Origin: Flavobacterium cyclinae
GTDB taxonomy: Bacteria > Bacteroidota > Bacteroidia > Flavobacteriales > Flavobacteriaceae
NCBI RefSeq assembly: GCF_021172145.1
Contig: NZ_CP089095.1
Coordinates: 1,674,001 to 1,738,000 of the forward strand
Direction: 5' to 3'
Length of the DNA: 64,000 nucleotides
Shown here: one piece after another, positions 51,073-60,181 of the stretch
How the letters are laid out: each line of letters opens with the position of its first letter
How positions within the stretch are numbered: the stretch's first letter is position 1
Notes under the pieces: model-generated
The model's database searches: none
The model's input: only the letters and a program-made list of their open reading frames with translations
Told to the model about the DNA's origin: nothing
Program-made: the position numbers and the translations under genes

Positions 51073-51588
51073 TTAGCACGCGGATGAAACGGATTTACTT
51101 CGTAAAACGCAGATTAAAACAGATTTTAAACCATAAAAATAGAATATATGCACTTATTACATGAAGATTTAACATCGTTAATTTTAAAAACTTTTTACGA
51201 AGTTTACAACGAATTAGGTTATGGTTTTCTTGAAAAAGTTTATCAAAATGCCTTATTGATTGAGTTAAGAAAAAAAGGACTTGAAGCAACTCCTAATAAA
51301 AAAATTAAAGTCTTTTACAAAGGAGAAAACGTTGGTGACTATTATGCTGATATAATTGTAAACGACACAATCGTATTAGAATTAAAAGCTGCCGATTATA
51401 TTGTTGAAGAGTTTGAAAATCAATTGCTCAATTACTTAAAAGGAACTGATTGCGAAATTGGTTTATTATTAAACTTTGGGAAAAAGCCTGAATTCAGAAG
51501 AAAAATTTACGAAAACAAAAGAAAGAATAGAAAAAATCAGTTTTAATTCGCGCTTCGCTTTAGCGAATCCGTTTTATCCGCGTGCTAA
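51073..51588. mobile_element. GxxExxY cassette bounded by terminal inverted repeats
   Basis: The left end 51073-51095 and the right end 51566-51588 are inverted repeats of 23 bp with a single mismatch (core TTAGCACGCGGAT). They enclose only the GxxExxY gene. The left end is followed by a degraded second copy of the same motif (acgcagattaaaacagatt). The right end stops 3 bp before the ATG of the SUI1 gene. No clear target duplication. This looks like a small mobile or formerly mobile unit. Confidence 0.7.
51148..51546 (+). CDS. GxxExxY protein, PD-(D/E)XK-like
   Basis: 132 residues. The family signature is G26-F-L-E29-K-V-Y32. Further on, Asp68 and the pair Glu78-x-Lys80 (ADIIV ... VLELKA), followed by QLLNYLK, look like a PD-(D/E)XK nuclease core. 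GxxExxY proteins are abundant, multi-copy and of unknown function in Bacteroidota and other phyla. The gene is enclosed by inverted repeats, which suggests it is part of a mobile unit. Confidence 0.88.
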   Translation: MHLLHEDLTSLILKTFYEVYNELGYGFLEKVYQNALLIELRKKGLEATPNKKIKVFYKGENVGDYYADIIVNDTIVLELKAADYIVEEFENQLLNYLKGTDCEIGLLLNFGKKPEFRRKIYENKRKNRKNQF

Positions 51589-51591
51589 AAT

Positions 51592-51924
51592 ATGGACTTA
51601 CAAGAACAATTAAAAAAACTTTTTCCTAACCACGAAGTTTCTAACGAACCAGAAGCTATCGATGAAACGCCTCATGAATTACATATTCAAAAAGAACCAA
51701 TGATTTGCAAATATGAGAAGCGAAAAGGAAAACCTACTACGATTATTTCAGGATATGAAGGCGAAGACGAAGATTTTAAAATCTTAGCGAAAGAAATCAA
51801 GAGCAAATTAGCAGTTGGCGGTACTTTTAAAGATGGCGAAATCATTATTCAAGGCGATTATCGTGATAAAATCATGAAACTATTACAAGACAAAGGATTC
51901 AAAACAAAACGCGTAGGCGGATAA
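51592..51924 (+). CDS. SUI1/YciH-like translation initiation factor
   Basis: 110 residues. After a ~35-residue acidic tail, the SUI1 fold is evident: RKGKPTTIISGYEG, LAKEIKSKLAVGGTFKDGEI and IIQGDYRDKIMKLLQDKGF. Bacterial members (YciH) are thought to influence start-codon selection. The ATG lies 3 bp after the right inverted repeat of the GxxExxY cassette, so its leader, and possibly its promoter, has been replaced by the cassette. Confidence 0.92.
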   Translation: MDLQEQLKKLFPNHEVSNEPEAIDETPHELHIQKEPMICKYEKRKGKPTTIISGYEGEDEDFKILAKEIKSKLAVGGTFKDGEIIIQGDYRDKIMKLLQDKGFKTKRVGG

Positions 51925-51989
51925 ATTTGTTTCAAGTTTCAAGTTCAAAGTTAAAGAACCTGAAACCTGAAACTTTAAACTAAAAACAA

Positions 51990-52856
51990 ATGATAGCAGC
52001 ATCAGAATTAATATTAAATCCAGACGGAAGTGTATATCACATCAATTTAAAACCTGGACAAATCGCTAACGATATTATCTTCGTTGGGGATCAAAATCGT
52101 GTAGAAAAAATTACAAAACACTTTGATTCAATAGAATTTACAACTCAAAAGCGTGAATTTAAAACACAAACCGGAACGTATAAAGGCAAAAGAATTACCG
52201 TTATGTCAACTGGAATTGGTCCAGATAACATCGACATCGTAATGAATGAATTAGATGCATTGGTAAACGTAGATTTAGCAACCAGAACCGTTAAAAAAGA
52301 ACTGACTTCTTTAAATATTGTTCGTATCGGAACTTCAGGTTCGTTACAAGCGGATATTCCTTGCGATAGTTTTGTAATGAGTCAGTATGGCTTAGGTTTG
52401 GATAACATGCTTCGCTCCTATTTAATTGACGAAATTTCAGAAACCGAAATGGAAGAAGCATTCATCAAGCAAACGAATTGGGACATGAGAAAAGGTCGCC
52501 CTTACGTAATTGCAGGAAGTAAAGCATTAGAACAACGTTTAGAAAGCGATAAAATTTTTAAAGGATTCACAGGAACCGCCGGTGGATTTTACGGTCCACA
52601 AGGACGTGTAGTGCGTTTAGGAATTCAAGATCCTGAGTTAAATGCTAAAATGGATAGTTTCAATTTCAACGGAACTCGAATGACGAATTTAGAAATGGAA
52701 ACTGGCGCTATTTATGGTTTAGGAAAACTGTTAGGACACAACTGTTTATCATTAAATGCTATCATCGCTAACCGTGCAACTGGAACTTTCAGTGAAGACC
52801 CATATAAAGCTGTAGATGAATTAATTGAATATACTTTAAATAAGTTAGCGGAATAA
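51990..52856 (+). CDS. Nucleoside phosphorylase (uridine phosphorylase-like)
   Basis: 288 residues of the PNP/UDP phosphorylase family. IIFVGDQNRVEKI, STGIGPDNIDIVMNEL, RIGTSGSLQ and the C-terminal TNLEMETGAIYGLGKLLG substrate segment with Glu are diagnostic. It cleaves (deoxy)ribonucleosides with phosphate for salvage. It is placed 65 bp after the SUI1 gene, with a short tandem-repeat spacer (cctgaaacctgaaac) between. Confidence 0.9.
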   Translation: MIAASELILNPDGSVYHINLKPGQIANDIIFVGDQNRVEKITKHFDSIEFTTQKREFKTQTGTYKGKRITVMSTGIGPDNIDIVMNELDALVNVDLATRTVKKELTSLNIVRIGTSGSLQADIPCDSFVMSQYGLGLDNMLRSYLIDEISETEMEEAFIKQTNWDMRKGRPYVIAGSKALEQRLESDKIFKGFTGTAGGFYGPQGRVVRLGIQDPELNAKMDSFNFNGTRMTNLEMETGAIYGLGKLLGHNCLSLNAIIANRATGTFSEDPYKAVDELIEYTLNKLAE

Positions 52857-52871
52857 TTATAAATCAAAAAA

Positions 52872-53249
52872 ATGACTTTCCGTTTTGCAAGACACACCAA
52901 TGATTTAGAACAAATTAAATCCTTTTATATCGATATTTTAGGATTTGAATTGCTTGGAGGTTTTGAAAATCATAATGGCTATGATGGTGTTTTTATTGGA
53001 AAATCAAATGAAAATTGGCATTTAGAATTTACAAAATCAGAAGAAATTGTTCTTTTTGATTTTAATGAGGATGATAATTTAGTTTTTTATCCAAACAATA
53101 AAATGGAGTTTGACTTCATTATGAATAAACTTCAATCTAAAAAAATTGAATTTGTAAAAGCCCAAAATCCTTATTGGAATGAAAATGGAAAAATGATTTT
53201 AGATCCTGATGGCTATAGAGTTGTAATTTCTGATTTAAAAATAGAATGA
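52872..53249 (+). CDS. VOC-family (glyoxalase/bleomycin-resistance-like) protein
   Basis: 125 residues. One VOC domain: ARHTNDLEQIKSFYIDILGFELLGGF at the N-terminus, NWHLEFT in the middle, ILDPDGYRVVI at the C-terminus. Resembles the YycE-like branch; substrate unknown. It begins 15 bp after the phosphorylase gene and overlaps the DinB gene by 4 bp, in an operon of small enzymes. Confidence 0.87.
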   Translation: MTFRFARHTNDLEQIKSFYIDILGFELLGGFENHNGYDGVFIGKSNENWHLEFTKSEEIVLFDFNEDDNLVFYPNNKMEFDFIMNKLQSKKIEFVKAQNPYWNENGKMILDPDGYRVVISDLKIE

Positions 53250-53686
53250 AAAATAAAGTTTTAAAATTTGAGTTATTATTAGATAATTTGGTATTACAAT
53301 CAATAACTGATTTTGATGTTAAAATTGATATTAACAAATGGTCTAAAAAAGAAATCCTAGGTCATTTAATTGATTCAGCCATCAATAATTTACAACGTTT
53401 TACCGAAATTCAATATTCCGAAAAGCCTTATAAAATAAGACCTTACAATCAAGATGCATTAGTTAAATATAATGATTATCAAAATAAAAACAATCAGGAT
53501 TTATTCGATTTGTGGTTGCATTTGAATCGTCATATTTTAGAAATTATAAAAAACCAAACTGATAAAACTTTAGAATATCAATTAATTCTCCCTAATGGTA
53601 CATTAACTAATTTACAATTTTTAATTGAGGATTATATTGACCATTTATTTTATCATGTATCACAAATTAATAAAGCATGGATTTAA
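53246..53686 (+). CDS. DinB-family protein
   Basis: 146 residues, four-helix bundle. WSKKEILGHLIDSAINN supplies the first His of the typical DinB metal triad, and IEDYIDHLFYHVSQI supplies the C-terminal histidines. Family members are possible metal-dependent, thiol-linked enzymes; the specific role is unknown. Overlaps both neighbours (4 bp upstream, 10 bp downstream). Confidence 0.85.
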   Translation: MKNKVLKFELLLDNLVLQSITDFDVKIDINKWSKKEILGHLIDSAINNLQRFTEIQYSEKPYKIRPYNQDALVKYNDYQNKNNQDLFDLWLHLNRHILEIIKNQTDKTLEYQLILPNGTLTNLQFLIEDYIDHLFYHVSQINKAWI

Positions 53687-54210
53687 TACTAGAAACACCA
53701 CGATTAATTTTAAGAGAAATGCGTCATGAAGATGCAAATTCATTATTTGAAATGGATTGCAATCCTAATGTTCATAAATATCTATGGCAAAAACCAGTTG
53801 TAAATATTGACGAAGTTCATGCTTACATTGATATGGTTAGGCAGCAGTATATGGATAATGGAATTGGGCGTTTTGTAGCTATTACAAAAGAAACGAATGA
53901 ATTAATCGGTTGGACAGGAATTAAATTCGTAAACGACCATATAGAAAACGGAAACACCAATTTTTACGATTACGGCTATCGTTTAAATGAAAAATTTTGG
54001 AACAAAGGTTTCGCTACAGAAGCTTCAATCGCTTGGTTAGACTATGGTTTCAACCAAATGAACATTCAAGAAATGAATGCTTACACACATGCCGAAAACG
54101 GAGCATCTAATCATGTTTTGCAAAAAGTTGGTTTTAATTTTGTAGAAGATTATCCTGATGAAAATGGCGTAACTTGGAAATGGTGGCAGCTTTTAAATAG
54201 TGTTCAGTAA
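53677..54210 (+). CDS. GNAT acetyltransferase (RimJ/RimL-like)
   Basis: 177 residues. ILETPRLILREMRHEDANSL and the acetyl-CoA binding region DYGYRLNEKFWNKGFATEA, then NAYTHAENGASNHVLQKVGF, show a RimJ/RimL-type N-acetyltransferase. The target (protein N-terminus or small molecule) is not inferable. Starts inside the DinB gene. Confidence 0.9.
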   Translation: MDLILETPRLILREMRHEDANSLFEMDCNPNVHKYLWQKPVVNIDEVHAYIDMVRQQYMDNGIGRFVAITKETNELIGWTGIKFVNDHIENGNTNFYDYGYRLNEKFWNKGFATEASIAWLDYGFNQMNIQEMNAYTHAENGASNHVLQKVGFNFVEDYPDENGVTWKWWQLLNSVQ

Positions 54211-54231
54211 TCAGTATTTAGTTTTCAGAAT

Positions 54232-54729
54232 ATGGAGTTTAAAGAACTAATCGATAAAATTAAAAACCTTCCTTATGGCAGAAACGCTAATAGGTATGAT
54301 TTTTCATTAGTACTCACTGAAAACAAAGGAACTTGTAGTTCAAAACACGCTTTCTTAAAGGATTTTGCTGATAAAAATGAAATTGAAAATGTAAAACTAT
54401 ACATTGGAATTTTCAAAATGAATGAAGTAAACACACCAAAATTAGGCGATTTACTTTCAAAAAATAATATCGAGTACATTCCAGAAGCGCATTGTTATTT
54501 AAAAATAAATCAAATAGCTGTTGATGCTACTACTACAGATTCTTTCTATGATAAAATAAAGCAGGATATTATAGAAGAAATCGAAATCATACCTAATCAA
54601 GTAAGTGATTTTAAAGTGGAATATCACAAGGCTTTTTTGAAAAAATGGATAACAGAAACCAATCAAAATAATACCTTTGAAGAAATTTGGAAAATTAGAG
54701 AGCAATGTATTTCAAAATTATCTGAATAA
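54232..54729 (+). CDS. Hypothetical protein with a transglutaminase-like catalytic pattern
   Basis: 165 residues, not recognised by family name. The order NKGTCSSKHAFL (Cys35), EAHCYLKINQIAVDAT (His87, Asp98) mirrors the Cys-His-Asp triad of transglutaminase-like folds, with expected spacing. No signal peptide, so cytoplasmic. It follows the GNAT gene by 21 bp. The enzymatic assignment is inference from the triad. Confidence 0.6.
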   Translation: MEFKELIDKIKNLPYGRNANRYDFSLVLTENKGTCSSKHAFLKDFADKNEIENVKLYIGIFKMNEVNTPKLGDLLSKNNIEYIPEAHCYLKINQIAVDATTTDSFYDKIKQDIIEEIEIIPNQVSDFKVEYHKAFLKKWITETNQNNTFEEIWKIREQCISKLSE

Positions 54730-54766
54730 TCTTAATACTTAATACTTTCGTCTTAATACATTTGAA

Positions 54767-55612
54767 ATGAAAACAATCAAAATAGCAGGTGTTCCAGAAC
54801 ATTTCAACCTACCTTGGCACATGTGTATCGAAGATGGCGAATTTGAAGCTGTCGGAATCGATTTACAATGGACAGACGTTCCTGAAGGTACGGGAAAAAT
54901 GTGTCAAATGCTTCGCGATGGCGAAACTGATATTGCTGTAATTCTTACCGAAGGTATCATCAAAGATATCGCCGCTGGAAATCCGAGTAAGATTGTGCAG
55001 GTTTATGTGCAAAGTCCATTAATTTGGGGAATTCACGTTGCAGCTAATTCTAATTATAAAACACTTTCCGATTTAGAACATAAAAAAGTAGCCATTTCTC
55101 GAATGGGCTCTGGTTCGCATTTGATGAGTATTGTAAACGCTCAAAACCAGAATTGGAATACAGAAAATTTACAATTCGAAATCGTAAATACCATTGATGG
55201 CGCCGTTGAAAGTCTGACTTCAGAAAATGCCGATTATTTCATGTGGGAACGTTTTATGACACAACCTTTGGTAGATCAAGGAATTTTTAGAAGAGTTGGA
55301 GAATGCCCTACTCCTTGGCCTTGTTTTGTGATTGCGGTACGAAATGAAGTTTTAGAAAATCAGCCAAAAGTAATCGACCAAATTTTAGACATCATCAATA
55401 CCACAACCGAAGAATTCAAAATGATTCCAAGTATTGACAGAACTTTAGCTTCTAAATACAATCAAAAAGTGGAAGCGATTCAAGAGTGGTTAAAATTAAC
55501 ACGTTGGTCACAAAAACAGATGACAGCATCTACATTTGATAAAATAATGGAACAACTTTTGAAGCTTCAAATAATCGATAAAAAAATGCCTAAAGAATCG
55601 TTACTTAAATAA
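54767..55612 (+). CDS. Periplasmic-binding-fold protein without signal peptide (NMT1/THI5-like)
   Basis: 281 residues. MKTIKIAGVPEHFNLPW starts the binding fold directly, with IDLQWTDVPEGTGKM, TDIAVILTEG and KVAISRMGSGSHLMS as in ABC-type NMT1/THI5/SsuA-like substrate-binding proteins. There is no signal peptide or lipobox and no ABC transporter gene adjacent. It is therefore probably a cytosolic ligand-binding protein or enzyme of this fold (THI5 itself is cytosolic). Function unknown. Confidence 0.75.
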   Translation: MKTIKIAGVPEHFNLPWHMCIEDGEFEAVGIDLQWTDVPEGTGKMCQMLRDGETDIAVILTEGIIKDIAAGNPSKIVQVYVQSPLIWGIHVAANSNYKTLSDLEHKKVAISRMGSGSHLMSIVNAQNQNWNTENLQFEIVNTIDGAVESLTSENADYFMWERFMTQPLVDQGIFRRVGECPTPWPCFVIAVRNEVLENQPKVIDQILDIINTTTEEFKMIPSIDRTLASKYNQKVEAIQEWLKLTRWSQKQMTASTFDKIMEQLLKLQIIDKKMPKESLLK

Positions 55613-55639
55613 TTCCGTATTTTTATCGTTTTAAACGAA

Positions 55640-56569
55640 ATGACAATAAAAATCCCCACTTTAGCCGAACTCAAAGAAAAGCTTTCTTTACCAAAGCCTT
55701 GGGATACTGTTGTCATCTTTGTTTTAAACATTTTAATAACCATTCCCGTTTTTTTAATTGCACATCAGAACCTTATTGATTTTGAATGGCCATTACATTT
55801 AGATAGAATTCTAATTGGTATTTTTATCATTATTGGTATACAATTACTACTTCGTTTGGTAAAAACGATTATCATTCTTATTATTTTCATTTATTTATTA
55901 GCATTGTTATATGGAACCGTTTTTGGAAACTATGGTTTTAAACGTGTTTTTGACGACTATCGTTTTATGATGTATGCTATGAGTGAAAATCCAAATCCTC
56001 AAGATTTAATTATTGCCAAATTACTTCCGTTTCCTAACAAATCAAAAATTATTGATGCAGTAGATTTTTCTAATCCAAAGGTTCGAAATTTTGCTCTTTC
56101 GGCAACAACAAAACATTTTAGAGAATATAAAGAATCGGGCGAAAAAAGAAGAATGATTCAATGTTTTGCCGTTTTTAAAGAAATCAGAAACCGATGGAAT
56201 TATGTAAACGATCCAAAAGGAACCGAATATATTGCAAGTGCTTCTGAAAGTTTACAACATTTTTCTGGTGATTGTGATGACCATGCGATATTGATGTCGG
56301 CTTGTATCAAAGCAATTGGAGGAACCCCAAGAATTATTCATACTGGCGGTCATTTATATCCGGAGATGCTAATTGGGACAAAAAAAGATTTAGAAACAGC
56401 AATTTATCTTATAAAAGAAGAACTTTTTAAACAAGAATGTCAAAACCAACAAATTCATTATCACATTGATGAAAGAGGTCAAATTTGGTTAAATTTAGAT
56501 TACACTGCCCGATATCCTGGAGGAAAATTTATGAGTGAAGAAATTCTAGGAGCACTGACTTTTTATTGA
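55640..56569 (+). CDS. Membrane-anchored transglutaminase-like protease-fold protein
   Basis: 309 residues. Two or three membrane helices lie in the first ~100 residues (VVIFVLNILITIPVFLIAH, ILIGIFIIIGIQLLLRLV). The transglutaminase core follows: HFSGDCDDHAILMSACIKAIGG with catalytic Cys near 212, GGHLYPEM with His, and WLNLDYTARYPGG with Asp. Likely a membrane-tethered peptidase-like or amide-acting enzyme; substrate unknown. Confidence 0.8.
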   Translation: MTIKIPTLAELKEKLSLPKPWDTVVIFVLNILITIPVFLIAHQNLIDFEWPLHLDRILIGIFIIIGIQLLLRLVKTIIILIIFIYLLALLYGTVFGNYGFKRVFDDYRFMMYAMSENPNPQDLIIAKLLPFPNKSKIIDAVDFSNPKVRNFALSATTKHFREYKESGEKRRMIQCFAVFKEIRNRWNYVNDPKGTEYIASASESLQHFSGDCDDHAILMSACIKAIGGTPRIIHTGGHLYPEMLIGTKKDLETAIYLIKEELFKQECQNQQIHYHIDERGQIWLNLDYTARYPGGKFMSEEILGALTFY

Positions 56570-56606
56570 TTAATTTTTCTATATTTACACAAATAAACAT
56601 CCCTAT

Positions 56607-57200
56607 ATGAAGAAAATAAGCCTTATATTTTTAGTATTCATCTCTTTAAATACTTATGCTCAATCCACTGAAAATACTTCAACCGATACCATTGTATCGC
56701 CTATTTTAGCTAAAAAAAATGAACTTAAATTAGATGTTCTGAATTTAACTGCATTTGGTAAATTAGGAATTTCATACGAACGCTTTTTAAATCAAGATTT
56801 TTCAATTGGTATCACAGGAATGGTTTTTAATAAAAAAAGCAAAAATGATGATTTCCTTACAGATGATACCCGAACAAAAATTGATTACCAAGTAATTCCG
56901 TATGTGCGCTATGCATTATCTAAAAGCGCAACCAATTTATATTATTTAGAAGGTTTTATTAATGTTAATGGTGGCGAATACAAAGAATTAAAAACATTTA
57001 ATAATGGTACTGCTGATTATGTATTAATTACAAGAAACGATTATAATGATGTTGCTTTAGGAGGTGCTGTTGGATATAAGTTATATTTCAAAGAAAGTTT
57101 TGTTTTAGACTTAACGGTTGGTTTAGGTAAAAACCTATTTCAAGAAAATAGTCCGTCAACCGTAGCCCGATTAGGAATTAACTTAGGATATAGATTTTAA
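56607..57200 (+). CDS. Outer-membrane beta-barrel protein (about 8 strands)
   Basis: 197 residues with signal peptide (MKKISLIFLVFISLNTYAQ). Alternating amphipathic strands (LGISYERFLNQDFSIGITGMV, YQVIPYVRYAL) and a terminal aromatic strand ending GYRF fit an OmpA/OmpW-like small barrel. A lipoprotein gene follows after 11 bp, suggesting an envelope pair. Confidence 0.82.
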   Translation: MKKISLIFLVFISLNTYAQSTENTSTDTIVSPILAKKNELKLDVLNLTAFGKLGISYERFLNQDFSIGITGMVFNKKSKNDDFLTDDTRTKIDYQVIPYVRYALSKSATNLYYLEGFINVNGGEYKELKTFNNGTADYVLITRNDYNDVALGGAVGYKLYFKESFVLDLTVGLGKNLFQENSPSTVARLGINLGYRF

Positions 57201-57211
57201 TACAACACATC

Positions 57212-57742
57212 ATGAAAAAATACATTTATATAATTACACTATTAGTTCCATTTTTTGTATTAACTAGCTGTACAGAAAGTGATGATGAATTTTTTGCTGC
57301 TACAACTGTAACATCAAACAACTTGATTGATTTACAAGTAACTGGAAGCGAAGTTAATGTTTCGAGTTATGTAGCACGATTGTTACCGCAAAGCACAAAT
57401 CCTTTTGATATCTATTTGACTAGTAATTCAAGAAAAATGTTTTTTAATTACACCATAGAAAAAAGGAATTCAAGCAATGAATGGGAATTCATTACTCCTA
57501 CTACAGTAAACCTAATTAAAGGCGAAAATAGCATTGGCGATTATGTTTCAGGAATTGCGGTTTTAGATGCATTAGACACCATGTATGAATATGAAACTAC
57601 CATAACATTAACTTCTGGACAATATCGTATTACTGTTGATCCTGAAATTGTAACGCTAAACGCTCAAAATGCCGTTATGTTAACCGTAAAAACAACTACT
57701 ACTGGTGCAGTTGATAACGTATTAACCTTTACGGTGAATTAA
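57212..57742 (+). CDS. Lipoprotein of unknown function
   Basis: 176 residues. The N-terminus has a hydrophobic signal and lipobox LTSC with the modifiable Cys at about 20, followed by TESDDEFF, a short acidic stretch of the kind associated with surface export of lipoproteins in Bacteroidota. The mature domain is beta-rich and not recognised. Tight spacing after the barrel gene. Confidence 0.8.
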   Translation: MKKYIYIITLLVPFFVLTSCTESDDEFFAATTVTSNNLIDLQVTGSEVNVSSYVARLLPQSTNPFDIYLTSNSRKMFFNYTIEKRNSSNEWEFITPTTVNLIKGENSIGDYVSGIAVLDALDTMYEYETTITLTSGQYRITVDPEIVTLNAQNAVMLTVKTTTTGAVDNVLTFTVN

Positions 57743-57787
57743 ATTAGTCGTATATTTTTTTTGGTTTATTTTTAAAATTAAAAAATT

Positions 57788-58471
57788 TTGAAGATTAGGG
57801 CATTTTTTGATGATTTAAAAATAAATTTATTGATTACTATTCCAATGTTAATCATTATGTATTTTTCAACAAAAAACATATCAATTAGTTTTGTTTTTTT
57901 TGCATTTATATTAATATTTATTACAATTTGGTCAATTTTAAGTAATTATTTAGGATACAAAAGGCATGTTAAAATAATTGAAAGTGATGGTTTTAAAAAA
58001 TTACTATTAAAAGGGTTTAAAATTGAAAAATTTAATGAATATATTGGATTAAATGGAATTTACCATGGCTATTTATTTGATATATATTATAATTGGAATG
58101 CCACAACAAATAGTAAAAATACAAGAGCAATTGTTTTTAACATATACTTCGAAACACCAAAATTAAATAATAAAGAAACTGACCATAATTTAATGATAAA
58201 AATTTCAGAGAAATATAAAAACTCTTATTTTTCTTTATTACCAAAAAAATATTTACTGTGCTGGAGAGAGGGAAATATTCTAATGAATAACACAATTGGT
58301 CTCAAAAACCCTAATTATGATTTTATTATTCAAAGAATGGATGTTTTAGTAGAATTAATGAAAAATGAAAATTTAAAACCAATTGACAAAGAAAGCATTG
58401 ATAAACTAAGAAAAGAAAATAAATTTGCTTGTATACCTGAAATAGAAATCTACTATAAAAATATTTACTAA
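57788..58471 (+). CDS. Hypothetical membrane protein with TTG start
   Basis: 227 residues if translation starts at the TTG at 57788; the first in-frame ATG (57848) would remove the first part of the protein and cut into the first of two N-terminal membrane helices (LLITIPMLIIMYFST, FVFFAFILIFITIW). The C-terminal ~160 residues are soluble and not recognised. Very AT-rich. The TTG start is chosen because it keeps both helices. Confidence 0.6.
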   Translation: MKIRAFFDDLKINLLITIPMLIIMYFSTKNISISFVFFAFILIFITIWSILSNYLGYKRHVKIIESDGFKKLLLKGFKIEKFNEYIGLNGIYHGYLFDIYYNWNATTNSKNTRAIVFNIYFETPKLNNKETDHNLMIKISEKYKNSYFSLLPKKYLLCWREGNILMNNTIGLKNPNYDFIIQRMDVLVELMKNENLKPIDKESIDKLRKENKFACIPEIEIYYKNIY

Positions 58472-58560
58472 GAGCTTTTCAACTCAATATCTACTTCTAA
58501 TTACTTAAAATATTTATAAGTTTTAAATGTTTAAATTACTATTTTTATAATCATTATCTT

Positions 58561-58568
58561 TAACTTTG
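58561..58568 (+). promoter_or_regulatory. TAACTTTG -7 box for the T9SS cargo gene
   Basis: An exact TAnnTTTG element 44 bp before the ATG at 58613. No convincing TTG lies at the proper upstream distance. Confidence 0.35.
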
Positions 58569-58612
58569 TTATTTAATTAACTTAACATATTGAATACCTT
58601 CAAAAAAGTATC

Positions 58613-60166
58613 ATGAAAAAAATAATATGTTTAATATTACTACTACAAAATCTTTTTTCATTTGGGCAAAGTCAACCTATTTTTACTAATTGTATTGGTG
58701 ATATAGATGATGATAAACTATATGATGCTAAAATTACTAGTGATGGAGGTATAATTGTTGTTGGTTATTTAATAACTCCTGGCCAATATAAAGCCTTTTT
58801 CATATCTAAACTTGATAGTAACGGAAATATGGAATGGGAAAAAAAATATGGAGGCAACTTATTCGGAGATCATGCTTTTTCAGTTTTTGAAGCAACTGAT
58901 GGTTATGTAATTGCAGGTGTAAACAAATCAAATTCGGGAGATATTACTGGAAATCATGGTAATTGGGACGCTTTAGTAGTTAAAGTCGACTTTTTAGGAA
59001 ATTTAGTATGGCAAAAGACTTTTGGTGGCTCAAGTGATGAAGAAGCGAAATCAATTGTTCAAACAAATGATGGCGGATACATTATTGCAGGATATACTTC
59101 ATCAAATAATTTTGATGTGACTGGAAATCATGGTGGTAAAGATTTTTGGGTGGTTAAACTTAATGCCTCAGGAAATTTAGTATGGCAAAAAACTTATGGA
59201 GGAACTGGAAATGATATTGCAAACTCTATTGTTCAAACTTTAGATGGTGGTTACATAGTTGCAGGAATATCAAATTCTACCAATGGAGATGTTCTTTTAA
59301 ATATTGGTAATGATGATTTTTGGATTATTAAAATAACGAGCTTAGGAAATATTGAATGGCAAAAAACATTTGGAACTTTAGGAAATGATAATATGCCAAA
59401 TATTATTCAAACTTCTGATGGAGGATATGCAATGGTAGGTGCCTCTTACCCATTTAATGGTTCATATTATGCAGATTATTGTAATATTTTTAAAATAAAT
59501 TCTACAGGCGATATAGAATGGCAAAGATTTATTGAATCTTACAATTATTCTTCTACTGATGATATATTTAAAATCATAGAGACATTAGATAATGGTTATG
59601 CGGTAATTGGATCAACAGCTGATGGAGATACAAGTTCAAACACTATGCCTACATATGGTGGTACAAATTTATGGTTTTTAAAACTCGATTCGTTAGGGAA
59701 TACACAAGGACAAAGAGGATTTGGTGGCCAAGGAAATGATCATGGTAGCGCAATTCAACAAGATGCTTCTGGTAATTATTATATAGTAGGATATATTTCT
59801 TCAATAAATAATATTGATAACCTTCCAAGAAATGGTCAAGTATTTTGTAATCATAGCCAGAATCATTGGGACGGATGGTTGATAAAAGTTAGTACTGATT
59901 TACTAGATACAAATTTGAGTAATCTGAAAAATAAATTAATTATATTTCCGAATCCAACTAATTCAGTAATAAATGTAGAATTAGATCCTACTCTATCAAA
60001 TGTTACATATGAATTATATGATAGTATTGGAAGAAATCTCCAATATGGAAAATTGAGTAATGAAAATCTAACTATTAATATTACTAGCCTACCTAATGGG
60101 ATATACAATCTACTAATAAAAGATGATAGTAATTTATATTTAAATCATAAAATAATCAAACAATAA
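58613..60166 (+). CDS. Secreted beta-propeller-like T9SS cargo protein
   Basis: 517 residues. Signal peptide (MKKIICLILLLQNLFSFG), then about seven ~55-residue repeats carrying TNDGGYIIAGYT and WQKTFGGSSDEEA-like motifs (positions about 25-420), as in bacterial T9SS-exported propellers, and a C-terminal T9SS type A sorting domain (IFPNPTNSVINVE, PNGIYNLLIK). Exported; function unknown. Confidence 0.88.
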   Translation: MKKIICLILLLQNLFSFGQSQPIFTNCIGDIDDDKLYDAKITSDGGIIVVGYLITPGQYKAFFISKLDSNGNMEWEKKYGGNLFGDHAFSVFEATDGYVIAGVNKSNSGDITGNHGNWDALVVKVDFLGNLVWQKTFGGSSDEEAKSIVQTNDGGYIIAGYTSSNNFDVTGNHGGKDFWVVKLNASGNLVWQKTYGGTGNDIANSIVQTLDGGYIVAGISNSTNGDVLLNIGNDDFWIIKITSLGNIEWQKTFGTLGNDNMPNIIQTSDGGYAMVGASYPFNGSYYADYCNIFKINSTGDIEWQRFIESYNYSSTDDIFKIIETLDNGYAVIGSTADGDTSSNTMPTYGGTNLWFLKLDSLGNTQGQRGFGGQGNDHGSAIQQDASGNYYIVGYISSINNIDNLPRNGQVFCNHSQNHWDGWLIKVSTDLLDTNLSNLKNKLIIFPNPTNSVINVELDPTLSNVTYELYDSIGRNLQYGKLSNENLTINITSLPNGIYNLLIKDDSNLYLNHKIIKQ

Positions 60167-60181
60167 AGGAACTTGATTTTT

